Of a stretch of DNA of 23,500 nucleotides, positions 16,945-23,500 are shown piece by piece. The stretch comes from a virus. The first letter of the stretch is position 1. Every line of letters begins with the position of its first letter. Under the pieces are notes generated by a model. The model searched no databases. It saw nothing but the letters and a program-made list of their open reading frames with translations, and had not been told where the DNA came from. A program made the translations under genes and the position numbers. The DNA lies in IMG/VR virus record IMGVR_UViG_3300035670_001263, positions 1 through 23,500 of that record; one strand, 5' to 3'.

Positions 16945-17829
16945 TTAATCTTGACTAGGAGTCGCAGTTTGATATAGATCGGTTATTGTAAGATCTATAT
17001 CTCCAACACTAGGAGTAGCCTGCTCATAATCCCTTGGGTCACCAGCAAGCCAGGTCCTGGCATCGATGGCTATCTTCTCGAGTACGCCATGAGGAGCTGC
17101 AAAAGTCTTTTCTGTCGTCAACATGTATTGAAGACTTTTTCTTATAATATCTTGATCATTTCTAGTTATTTCTACGTCTGCCAACCTTCTTGCAAACACT
17201 AACTCCGATGCGCCTATCATTTTAAATATTGGAGTCATTTCTATCATAAAGTCTTCAAAACGATCTATAACCTGCTCAGTTATGGAGTATGCTTCTTCGG
17301 CCAAACTCCACCCTGGTGAATCATCTTCTACCAATTTTATCTTTGATAAAACATTAAAATTTATTATGCTTTGAAATTTTTGACCATATATAGTGTAGTA
17401 TCTATCTTTTTTTTGTGTAAGACTTCCATCAGGTAGAAATTCCTGAGACGACTCTGAGATTAAAACATTTTGCCTCATTCTTGGCTTTGGCTCTCCGGTG
17501 TGAGCTTTTTTCTGTGCTACTCCATAAGTAATTATAACGTTATATTCATCAAGCACTCCCACAGAGCCAACAGGCGAAACAGCATCGCCTTCAACCACGG
17601 CGAATGCCTGCCTAGCGGATGCCATTGGTAGTATCGGTATACTTGGATAAACTTCTTCCCACATTTTTTTAATAACAGAAACAAATTCTAAATAAGAAAG
17701 TTTTCCATCATATACTTCCTTAATTCCATTTAAATCAAGTATTTTTCCTGGAGATTGACTAACTTCTTGATGTATAGGCTGAGGCCACATTCTTTCAGAA
17801 GTACTTTTGAACTCTCTATTTAAATACAT
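16945..17829 (-). CDS. Probable tail terminator or tail completion protein (294 aa)
   Basis: The gene lies between the two sheath paralogues and after the head-closure gene, where tail terminator or neck proteins usually occur. Residues about 140-225 contain YYTIYGQKFQSIINFNVLSK, EEAYSITEQVIDRFEDFMIE and IGASELVFARRLADVEITR. A beta strand, then a helix described by 'E..I..FEDFM', then a Gly-Ala-containing strand is the layout I associate with terminator-type proteins that cap the tube and join it to the head. The N-terminal 100 residues are less typical and include a predicted helical stretch with KKMWEEVYPSIP. Start ATG at 17829 comes one base after the previous TAA with GAGGG upstream. The assignment rests on layout and position; no exact family match was recalled, so an unknown neck protein is possible. 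Confidence 0.75.
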   Translation of the reverse strand: MYLNREFKSTSERMWPQPIHQEVSQSPGKILDLNGIKEVYDGKLSYLEFVSVIKKMWEEVYPSIPILPMASARQAFAVVEGDAVSPVGSVGVLDEYNVIITYGVAQKKAHTGEPKPRMRQNVLISESSQEFLPDGSLTQKKDRYYTIYGQKFQSIINFNVLSKIKLVEDDSPGWSLAEEAYSITEQVIDRFEDFMIEMTPIFKMIGASELVFARRLADVEITRNDQDIIRKSLQYMLTTEKTFAAPHGVLEKIAIDARTWLAGDPRDYEQATPSVGDIDLTITDLYQTATPSQD

Positions 17830-17830
17830 T

Positions 17831-19423
17831 TTACGCCCTCGGTCCTGCTGCTACTGAGAAATTTACAGACTTTAATCCTAAAGATGAAATTAGATTTATG
17901 TTAAATATTAAACTTTTCTCCATATTGCCAATAACCTGTACATCAAAAGCGTAATCTATGACTATATTATTTTCTTTATAAAAATTCAACAAATTAACGA
18001 CTTTTTCAACTACCTTATCGTAAGAAAACTTACCCACAGCATCCTCTGCAAAGACCTTAACTTCATTCACGCAGTTTGTAACTAGTCTCATTTGAGCCAA
18101 CTTAGAATATACACTATCGCTTCTAGCTAAGGTGTATTCGTTTGAAAGATAAACTTCATAAGGCGCGTTTCTTTTAGACTTTGGCCCCCTATAAGCGAAG
18201 TTTATACCAACCGAATCAAGCTTCTCATACTGAGACTGATTTAGGGAAGCGCTGTTGATAGAAAGTGCTCCAGGTATTCTTTTTCTTATCATAGAAATGT
18301 TCAATGGACTGGAGGATATCATACCCGCAACAACGGGTGATAAAGAAGAGGTATAAGATGAAGCTATAGTTGAATGCTTCATGGTTACCTCACCATAAAC
18401 AGGAACTATAAATCTTCCAATATCAGAAGAAATGCTTCCCAATGAATTATATGAGGTTAATTTGTTATTAAATAGATCAGATTGATAAATTAAGTCTACA
18501 TCTTCCGACCTTATTCCTCCAGACCTTGTTCCGATTACACCAAGCTGAACAAATCCGGTTGAATTATGAAAATCATAACAATACTGAGCCAACTGAGTAG
18601 CAAAGTCTACGTCTCCACTTTTAAGGAAAGAAACTTCTAACGGAACAACTATATCTATAAAATCTAATTCCTTTATAGCATCATAACTAATTTGCAGTCT
18701 TTCATAGTATCTTTCATAAAAAGTTTTTCCTGATGGAGTTGAAGAATCATCTAAAAATAAAAGTTTTTGATTCCTGTCTTCGTACCTAGTTACGTATTCT
18801 GACATAGGAGCTGCAGCCATCACAACTATATCTCTAGCACCAGCTCCGTAGGCATCTAAGAAGCCCCTTAGAAGAGGAGAATCAATATCTGCACCTAGTG
18901 CGTTTATCGCATCCTGAGCTGTCCTTGCAAAAACTGGATTATTTAAAGGTATATTATCAGAATGTCCTATCAGTAAAATTGTAGATGTTGTACCTCTACC
19001 CATTGACTGATAAAGTGATTTAAAATTTGATATTGCTGAAGACGCACTAGATATATTTATTGGTTTTAGGCTTACAGGTTTATTCTTAACCTGAAACTTC
19101 GATAATAATCTTATTTCCTGAATTGGATCAGATGTTTGACATACTACGGTATAAACTCCATCTAAATAATCCTCAGAAACTGAATAGGTAAATCTATATT
19201 CCCCGCTTCCGACCCTTTCTATTAGAGCTGGTCCCGACGGCGTGGTATCTTGGTTAAGGTAAGAATATGGACCATCTATTATCTGACCATCGCCATAATC
19301 TCCGCGAACGACAGTGAAATATATATCCTTTGGAGTAGATTGCTCTAGTGGATCAAAGGAAGATCCCTGATTATAAAAAACAAATCTCATAGAGATTGAA
19401 GAGCCTGCATCGACAAGTAACAT
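17831..19423 (-). CDS. Tail sheath paralogue with N-terminal Ig-like domain (530 aa)
   Basis: Residues 1 to about 112 form an Ig-like beta sandwich (AGSSISMRFVFYNQG, a VGSGEYRFTYSV strand, DGVYTVVCQT), related in pattern to the N-terminus of the 297-residue connector protein. From about residue 120 the sequence follows the sheath layout: GRGTTSTILLIGHSD, a DAINALGADIDSPLLRGFLD segment, AGARDIVVMAAAP, and a C-terminus with SKLAQMRLVTNCVNEVKVFA, then IVIDYAFDVQVI and a final strand ending GLKSVNFSVAAGPRA. I choose ATG at 19423 rather than an in-frame TTG at 19447: the ATG lies one base after the stop of the upstream gene with AAGAGAGA before it, while the TTG would overlap that gene by 23 bases. 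Sitting before the terminator gene and far from the tube genes, it may form a neck-proximal collar ring or decorate the tail. That role is an inference. Confidence 0.85.
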   Translation of the reverse strand: MLLVDAGSSISMRFVFYNQGSSFDPLEQSTPKDIYFTVVRGDYGDGQIIDGPYSYLNQDTTPSGPALIERVGSGEYRFTYSVSEDYLDGVYTVVCQTSDPIQEIRLLSKFQVKNKPVSLKPINISSASSAISNFKSLYQSMGRGTTSTILLIGHSDNIPLNNPVFARTAQDAINALGADIDSPLLRGFLDAYGAGARDIVVMAAAPMSEYVTRYEDRNQKLLFLDDSSTPSGKTFYERYYERLQISYDAIKELDFIDIVVPLEVSFLKSGDVDFATQLAQYCYDFHNSTGFVQLGVIGTRSGGIRSEDVDLIYQSDLFNNKLTSYNSLGSISSDIGRFIVPVYGEVTMKHSTIASSYTSSLSPVVAGMISSSPLNISMIRKRIPGALSINSASLNQSQYEKLDSVGINFAYRGPKSKRNAPYEVYLSNEYTLARSDSVYSKLAQMRLVTNCVNEVKVFAEDAVGKFSYDKVVEKVVNLLNFYKENNIVIDYAFDVQVIGNMEKSLIFNINLISSLGLKSVNFSVAAGPRA

Positions 19424-19424
19424 T

Positions 19425-19796
19425 TTATTTCTCTCTTGTAGCTCCAACTATCCAATAAACAATCTTACCCATTCTACCACGAACAGGTGTAGAAATATCA
19501 ATTGTATATATAGTATAATCTCTAACTATACCCATTCCTAGATCTTCATATATTCTATCACCTTCTCTTGGAGCTACTTCAGCTTCAAAATAGTAGACCA
19601 TATCATAATTCGCATTGATGCCTTCCAATCCCTCTTGTGCGGAAGTGGCATTTCTAGTTCCAGTTTGACCAACGTGGCGAGTTGTATATTTTTCTAACGT
19701 TTGAGAATAGTTACCGTTTTTCAACTTCCTTTGAATGCTTACGTCGTGACCCCATTCTCTTAAGATTTTTCTAAAATTCTTTTTAAGATCAATCAT
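19425..19796 (-). CDS. Head-closure or head-tail joining protein (123 aa)
   Basis: A small beta-rich protein with features of head-closure (stopper) proteins: an N-terminal helix with RKILREWGHDVSIQRK, a middle disordered loop (residues about 45-62), a strand MVYYFEAEV followed by PREGDRIYE (76-84), and closing strands KIVYWIVG. The 'EGDRIYE' turn is typical of this class, which seals the portal-adaptor channel after DNA packaging and gives the tail its docking site. The start ATG overlaps the end of the previous gene by eight bases. The order adaptor-like gene, this gene, then tail proteins matches the standard head-to-tail arrangement. Confidence in the class is good; the exact family was not identified. 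Confidence 0.8.
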   Translation of the reverse strand: MIDLKKNFRKILREWGHDVSIQRKLKNGNYSQTLEKYTTRHVGQTGTRNATSAQEGLEGINANYDMVYYFEAEVAPREGDRIYEDLGMGIVRDYTIYTIDISTPVRGRMGKIVYWIVGATREK

Positions 19797-20682
19797 AACT
19801 TCTTATATCCCTATCTGGCATAGGGTCGTCTTTTGCTGTCTTTTTACGACCAGGACCATACAAGTCTCTATCTGACAAGTAAATAAGTTTTTTAGTATCA
19901 GGATGAACAACTTTCCCATCAGTAGTTGGATGCTTAGATGGTAAACCTTTTGGAACAAATGATGTTGGGCCAACTTTTCCGGATATCATTTCTTTTCTCA
20001 GAACTGTAGCTATCTGACACCATGTTGTTGCATTATCCCTACTTAAATTACTCCTAGGAACAGATCTATTTGTAACGCTTAAATCACCTAGTCTTATAGA
20101 GTACTCGTCATCACCACCTAGCTCATAAGTTCTTGTGAGTTCACATGCGGTTGCGGCCTGCACATATTCGATTGCTATAAAGGGAACACTGGTTCCATCT
20201 TCTGTATCTTGAAGAGATAATATTTTCTTAACTTCCTTAGAATAGTTGTGTGCTATTTCTCCTATCTCTATTATTGAAACGTCAGGAAAAAATGGTACCA
20301 ATGCTTCTGGATCTAGGTAAAGAGGAGAAACTTCTCCACAAAAAGTTATTATTTCATCTTTTCCAAGTATATTACTTGACTTATATTCTACAGAAGAAGA
20401 ACTGACATACAATGTCTGCTGAACAACTACATTATTACCACTTGACAACAATCCGGTAAATCTAACAGAATAAGTATCTTCTTTTGTTGGAGTGAAGTCA
20501 TAATAATATTTTGATGCTGTTAATTGAGTTCCTTCTCCGTCAAAAATAACTAAGTTAGAAGAATCTTTAATCAGCACATAAACTTCTATAGGTTCTATTA
20601 AGATAGTATCGCCAGATGAATTGGTATCAGTAAATGTAACAGTTATCCTAACTGTATCATTAACATAAACTTGATTAGACAT
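19789..20682 (-). CDS. Ig-like domain fused to a head-tail adaptor-like protein (297 aa)
   Basis: Residues 1-94 are an Ig-like beta domain (VRITVTFTDT, PIEVYVLIKD, KYYYDFTP, DTYSVRFTG, VVVQQTLYV). Residues about 118-230 look like a helical connector/adaptor: DPEALVPFFPD, IIEIGEIAHNYSKEVKKIL, then FIAIEYVQAATACELTRTYE and a strand-like YSIRLGDLSV, a pattern common in head-tail adaptors that bind the portal ring. The last 65 residues are polar and basic, with many Lys, Asp and Pro, and probably extended. ATG at 20682 has AAAGG upstream. The gene directly precedes the head-closure gene. An Ig-like domain is unusual at this place and would sit at the neck, where it could bind a host surface or a whisker. 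The adaptor role is inferred from pattern and order. Confidence 0.72.
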   Translation of the reverse strand: MSNQVYVNDTVRITVTFTDTNSSGDTILIEPIEVYVLIKDSSNLVIFDGEGTQLTASKYYYDFTPTKEDTYSVRFTGLLSSGNNVVVQQTLYVSSSSVEYKSSNILGKDEIITFCGEVSPLYLDPEALVPFFPDVSIIEIGEIAHNYSKEVKKILSLQDTEDGTSVPFIAIEYVQAATACELTRTYELGGDDEYSIRLGDLSVTNRSVPRSNLSRDNATTWCQIATVLRKEMISGKVGPTSFVPKGLPSKHPTTDGKVVHPDTKKLIYLSDRDLYGPGRKKTAKDDPMPDRDIRSYD

Positions 20683-20697
20683 GGAATATTTAAACCT

Positions 20698-21063
20698 TTA
20701 CACTAGACTGATGTCGAAAGTACTCTCTCCTGATGGTTGTACATAAATTGTTTCAGCTTGCAGAATTGCTTCAGCCTCTTCTTCTAGAACATTGAATGCG
20801 ATATATCCACTAGCATCAGGGTCCTCAAAGGAAATTGTGGCTGATGTTGTTGTTACAACTTCTGAATCAGAAGGTAGTATTACTTTATTTATACCGACAA
20901 ATATTATACTAGTATCTATCGATATAGGGCTTATTAGGAAAGCTGCTAATACTTTAGAATTTCCAAATGTATTAGATAAACCTATGGATTCAGGAGTTAC
21001 AACTCTTACACCATCATAACGAAAACTTGGCTCGTTATAGCTTAAGATTTCGTTATAAATCAT
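20698..21063 (-). CDS. Small predicted structural protein of unknown role (121 aa)
   Basis: I do not recognise this family. The sequence is beta-rich with many Ser, Ile and Val, without signal peptide or membrane segment; it contains IISPISIDTSIIF-like strands (residues about 42-56), a PSDSEVVTTTSATISF strand pair and an acidic stretch EEEAEAIL. The composition fits a virion decoration or neck protein. ATG at 21063 follows the fibre-like gene by 15 bases with TAAGGA as ribosome binding site, and the connector gene follows after 15 bases, so it belongs to the same transcript. Confidence 0.65.
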   Translation of the reverse strand: MIYNEILSYNEPSFRYDGVRVVTPESIGLSNTFGNSKVLAAFLISPISIDTSIIFVGINKVILPSDSEVVTTTSATISFEDPDASGYIAFNVLEEEAEAILQAETIYVQPSGESTFDISLV

Positions 21064-21078
21064 AATTGAAATTCCTTA

Positions 21079-22947
21079 TCAGTAAGTGCCACCATCTATA
21101 ACGAATCCGCTCAAAGTTGAACTATTTCCATAAAGACTACCCGATATGCCAACTCCGCCAGTAACAACCAGTGTACCATTAGTATAGGCAGTGGATGCAG
21201 TATTTGAATTAAAGGTAACAGTACTATTAGCAGACAAAGTCGTAAAAGCACCAGTTGATGGATCTATCGTACCTATACTTGAATTCGTTATAGTTTTATT
21301 ACTTATAGTTTCCGAATTGGTAAGCGTTGCAAGTGTGCCAGTTGTGGGAAGTGTTACCGAAGTATTCCCTGTAGCTGTTATGGTTGTGGTAAATGCTCCG
21401 GAGAAAGTTAAATTACCACCAATAGTTATTGTACTTGAGCCATTATTTACCCCTGTACCGCCATAAGCTGGAGCAACTATTGTACCTTGCCATGTTCCTG
21501 AATTTATTGTTCCAACTGAAGTTAAACTAGATGAAGTAACACCGGAGCCAAGAGTTGTAGAATTAAGAACACTGGTACCGCCAATGTAATATTCTTTACC
21601 AGAGGCTAGATTCATGTGCTCAGACGACGTCCACGCATCTGTTGCATCAATCCAGTTAAATGTCTTATCTGTATCACCTTTAACTGTAATACCAGCGCCA
21701 TCTGCTGCTGCATCTGTTGGTGATGCAGTGCTTGCTAACTCTATATTCTTATCATCTACTGACAAAGTTGTAGAATTAATAGTTGTTGTTGTACCATTTA
21801 CAGTTAGGTCACCATTTACAACTAAATCATCGTTCACCGTAACAGTTGATGTCGATGACCCGATATTAATAGTGCCAGCTGAAACTGTACCTAGATTAAT
21901 TGTTGTAGCATTAGATGTAAAAATATTACCTGTTGTGGAAGTAGTAGTTATATCTCCGCCATTTATGGCGGCGTCGCCTGTTAATGTAAGATTGACAAAT
22001 TCTGGACTTGCACCGGCGTGGATATCCTGTGGCAGTGACAATGTTACAGCAGCAGTTTCAGAACCGGAACCAGTAACTGTTACCTGATTAGTTGTACCTG
22101 CTATTGTGGCAATATAATTGCCGGTTGTTTGAGTGCCAAGATTAACGTTTGATATAGAAACAGCTCCAGATGCAACTGTGAAATCACTAGAGGAAAAAGA
22201 TGCAATACCCTTGTTGCTTGAAGTTGCATCTTCACCAGAAATGGTAACAGTATTATTTGTAACTACAACATCTAGACCCTCCCCTTCGGCAAATGTAAGA
22301 GTATCCGTTAAGAGGTTCACAGTATCAGTGTTTGCACTACTGTCTGTTATCGACAGTGCTGTAGCTACAGAAGCTGTTCCAGCTGCAGTTAACCTTCCCT
22401 GTGCATCAACTGTAAAAGTTGGAATCTCAGTTGAGGAGCCATAACTACCAGCGGTTACGGTTGTATTATCAAGATCAATTGTGACTGTGTTGATCCCAGT
22501 ATTTGTCGTAACCGTTGAAGATAAGCCAGTTCCACCTGATATGGTTACTGTTTCCTCATCACCAACTTCCTGAGAAGTGCCGGAGTCGGCAGCTAAGGTA
22601 AAAGAGTACGTGGCCGTGGTTATTGCGGAATCAACATATGCCGTAGTTGCTACCTTAGTTGAATTATCTCCAGCATCTTGTGTGGCTGCGGTTGCAAGAC
22701 TTCCGAGAGCAACGGTTCCGGAAAAAGTTTTATTTCCAGAAACAGTTTGCTCAGTTGAAAGAGTTAGAAATGCACCAGACCCACCAATGGCTTCAACCGT
22801 AGTTGCAGTTCCACCAGCACCACCTGTGCCCTTACCGTAGTAAAGTATATCTCCAACCTCATTAAAGGCTAGCTCTGCGTTTTGCAGCGAACTGGGCGCA
22901 CCAAGATCGCCACTAGACCTTCTTTTAATCCTAATAATATTAGACAT
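21079..22947 (-). CDS. Repetitive fibre-like virion protein with Mtd_N-like head (622 aa)
   Basis: The first about 60 residues ([15 protein letters not shown], then [20 protein letters not shown]) match the small N-terminal domain found on many phage appendage proteins, like the head of the major tropism determinant. The rest is low-complexity beta sequence dominated by Thr, Ser, Gly, Val and Asn. It includes tail-fibre repeats [15 protein letters not shown] (about 173-187) and [17 protein letters not shown] (about 243-259), a [19 protein letters not shown] stretch (about 370-388), and [17 protein letters not shown] (about 438-454). It would form a trimeric beta fibre. No C-terminal chaperone or enzyme domain is visible; it ends VIDGGTY. 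It precedes the head-tail connector genes rather than following the baseplate, so head or neck fibre is as likely as tail fibre. Start ATG has GGAGGAAA upstream. Role in host binding is inferred. Confidence 0.85.
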   Translation of the reverse strand: MSNIIRIKRRSSGDLGAPSSLQNAELAFNEVGDILYYGKGTGGAGGTATTVEAIGGSGAFLTLSTEQTVSGNKTFSGTVALGSLATAATQDAGDNSTKVATTAYVDSAITTATYSFTLAADSGTSQEVGDEETVTISGGTGLSSTVTTNTGINTVTIDLDNTTVTAGSYGSSTEIPTFTVDAQGRLTAAGTASVATALSITDSSANTDTVNLLTDTLTFAEGEGLDVVVTNNTVTISGEDATSSNKGIASFSSSDFTVASGAVSISNVNLGTQTTGNYIATIAGTTNQVTVTGSGSETAAVTLSLPQDIHAGASPEFVNLTLTGDAAINGGDITTTSTTGNIFTSNATTINLGTVSAGTINIGSSTSTVTVNDDLVVNGDLTVNGTTTTINSTTLSVDDKNIELASTASPTDAAADGAGITVKGDTDKTFNWIDATDAWTSSEHMNLASGKEYYIGGTSVLNSTTLGSGVTSSSLTSVGTINSGTWQGTIVAPAYGGTGVNNGSSTITIGGNLTFSGAFTTTITATGNTSVTLPTTGTLATLTNSETISNKTITNSSIGTIDPSTGAFTTLSANSTVTFNSNTASTAYTNGTLVVTGGVGISGSLYGNSSTLSGFVIDGGTY

Positions 22948-22949
22948 TT

Positions 22950-23288
22950 TTAAAAGTTTCCTCCATCAACTAAGTTTTCTTCTGGGTAATTAACCCATTC
23001 AGATCCCGTGTATCGCAAAATATCACCGTCTGCAACTGTCGTAATAGTAACGTCATTTAATCCATTTAAAACTGATTGAGATTGAACCGTACCCTCAATA
23101 GAAATTATTCTATCCTTCACAGTAAGATGCACCCCTGCCGGATTAACACCTAGGGTAGTTTGTATAGCCTCTATGGCGTCATTGGCATCGGCGTGCTGCT
23201 TGTGATGAGGAACAGCTACAGAATCTAACCTGTCAGTAGGCTCCGGATTAGTTAGTATATCTAAAGAGTTAGGATATTGTGTTGACAT
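22950..23288 (-). CDS. Small virion protein with fibre-attachment-like motifs (112 aa)
   Basis: The sequence starts with a short polar part ([20 protein letters not shown]), then an amphipathic helix [15 protein letters not shown] and IKDR-like [15 protein letters not shown], which could form a trimeric coiled coil. It is followed by [20 protein letters not shown] and SEWVNYPEE, a beta motif common on phage fibre and base proteins, and ends LVDGGNF. The family is widespread in aquatic phages to my knowledge, without a fixed name. Its stop is two bases before the 622-residue gene, so the two are probably made together and may form one appendage. Start ATG at 23288 has TAAGGA nine bases upstream. 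No enzymatic role is suggested. Confidence 0.75.
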   Translation of the reverse strand: MSTQYPNSLDILTNPEPTDRLDSVAVPHHKQHADANDAIEAIQTTLGVNPAGVHLTVKDRIISIEGTVQSQSVLNGLNDVTITTVADGDILRYTGSEWVNYPEENLVDGGNF

Positions 23289-23297
23289 ATGATTTCC

Positions 23298-23500
23298 TTA
23301 AAGGGTGAATATCTTTGAACCTTCATTACTCCAATCTATAGCTATAGATATGGTTGATGTAGTTTCTGGAACCGGAAGACCATCTGCCGTATCTATATAT
23401 GCTATAAGGTCAGATGTTGAATCTGAACCTGTATCCCTATATAAAATTACATATGAAAATCCAGATGTTCCGTAATTTGACACTGTCTCATTCTCTGCAT
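23298..23500 (-). CDS. C-terminal part of a virion protein, 5' end beyond the right edge
   Basis: The frame ending at 23298 is open to the right edge with no stop, and the only internal start is a GTG at 23483 with no good ribosome binding site. I therefore treat it as the C-terminus of a larger gene. The visible residues are beta-like (SGFSYVILYRD, DLIAYIDTADGLP, ISIAIDWSNEGSKIFTL) and do not identify a family. The 112-residue gene starts nine bases downstream, so it belongs to the same cluster. Its function is unknown. Confidence 0.6.
   Translation of the reverse strand, partial: AENETVSNYGTSGFSYVILYRDTGSDSTSDLIAYIDTADGLPVPETTSTISIAIDWSNEGSKIFTL

Noticed and set aside
19424-19447. TTG start for the Ig-sheath protein, adding eight residues
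   Set aside because: It would overlap the upstream gene by 23 bases and has no clear ribosome binding site, whereas the ATG at 19423 follows that gene's stop by one base with a purine-rich site before it.
21191-22840. Several plus-strand open frames of 87-157 codons opposite the fibre-like gene
   Set aside because: They lie entirely antisense to a well-supported gene. Their Val/Ser/Pro-rich translations are the mirror of its Thr/Gly/Asn-rich codons, they have no consistent ribosome binding sites, and they match nothing recognised.

Overview
The window is a dense, single-strand block of structural genes from a contractile-tailed bacteriophage (myovirus morphology) or a closely related prophage. 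Every supported gene lies on the minus strand, so transcription runs from position 23500 towards position 1. Genes abut or overlap by a few bases, the DNA is AT-rich, and no tRNA, integrase, transposase, CRISPR array or metabolic gene was seen. The host cannot be read from the window. The fibre-like genes (KRR...GDLGAP...AELAFNE head, '[10 protein letters not shown]' repeat, '[12 protein letters not shown]' repeat) are of a style common in marine and freshwater phages, so an aquatic bacterial host is a reasonable but unproven guess.

Layout in the direction of transcription. (1) 23500-20698: a partial gene, a 112-residue protein, a 622-residue repetitive fibre-like protein and a 121-residue protein of unknown role, probably virion appendages or decorations. 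(2) 20682-19425: head-tail connector genes, first an Ig-like domain fused to an adaptor-like domain, then a small head-closure-like protein. (3) 19423-15566: a tail sheath paralogue with an N-terminal Ig-like domain, a probable tail terminator/completion protein, and the canonical sheath. (4) 15541-13072: three paralogous tail tube proteins, with a strong intrinsic terminator after the first. (5) 13020-11833: two paralogous tail assembly chaperone-like proteins behind a near-consensus sigma70-type promoter. (6) 11822-1: two giant proteins, one of 2206 residues in the tape-measure position and one of at least 1734 residues that runs off the left edge. Together they fill half the window.

How it fits together: the connector and closure proteins would finish the head, the terminator would cap the tail, the tube would polymerise around the tape measure with chaperone help, and the sheath would wrap the tube. 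The unusual feature is that almost every tail component appears more than once: two sheaths, three tubes, two chaperones and two giant proteins. This suggests a tail with specialised segments such as a distinct neck-proximal or baseplate-proximal ring, or an old duplication of the tail module. Capsid, portal, terminase and baseplate genes are not in the window.
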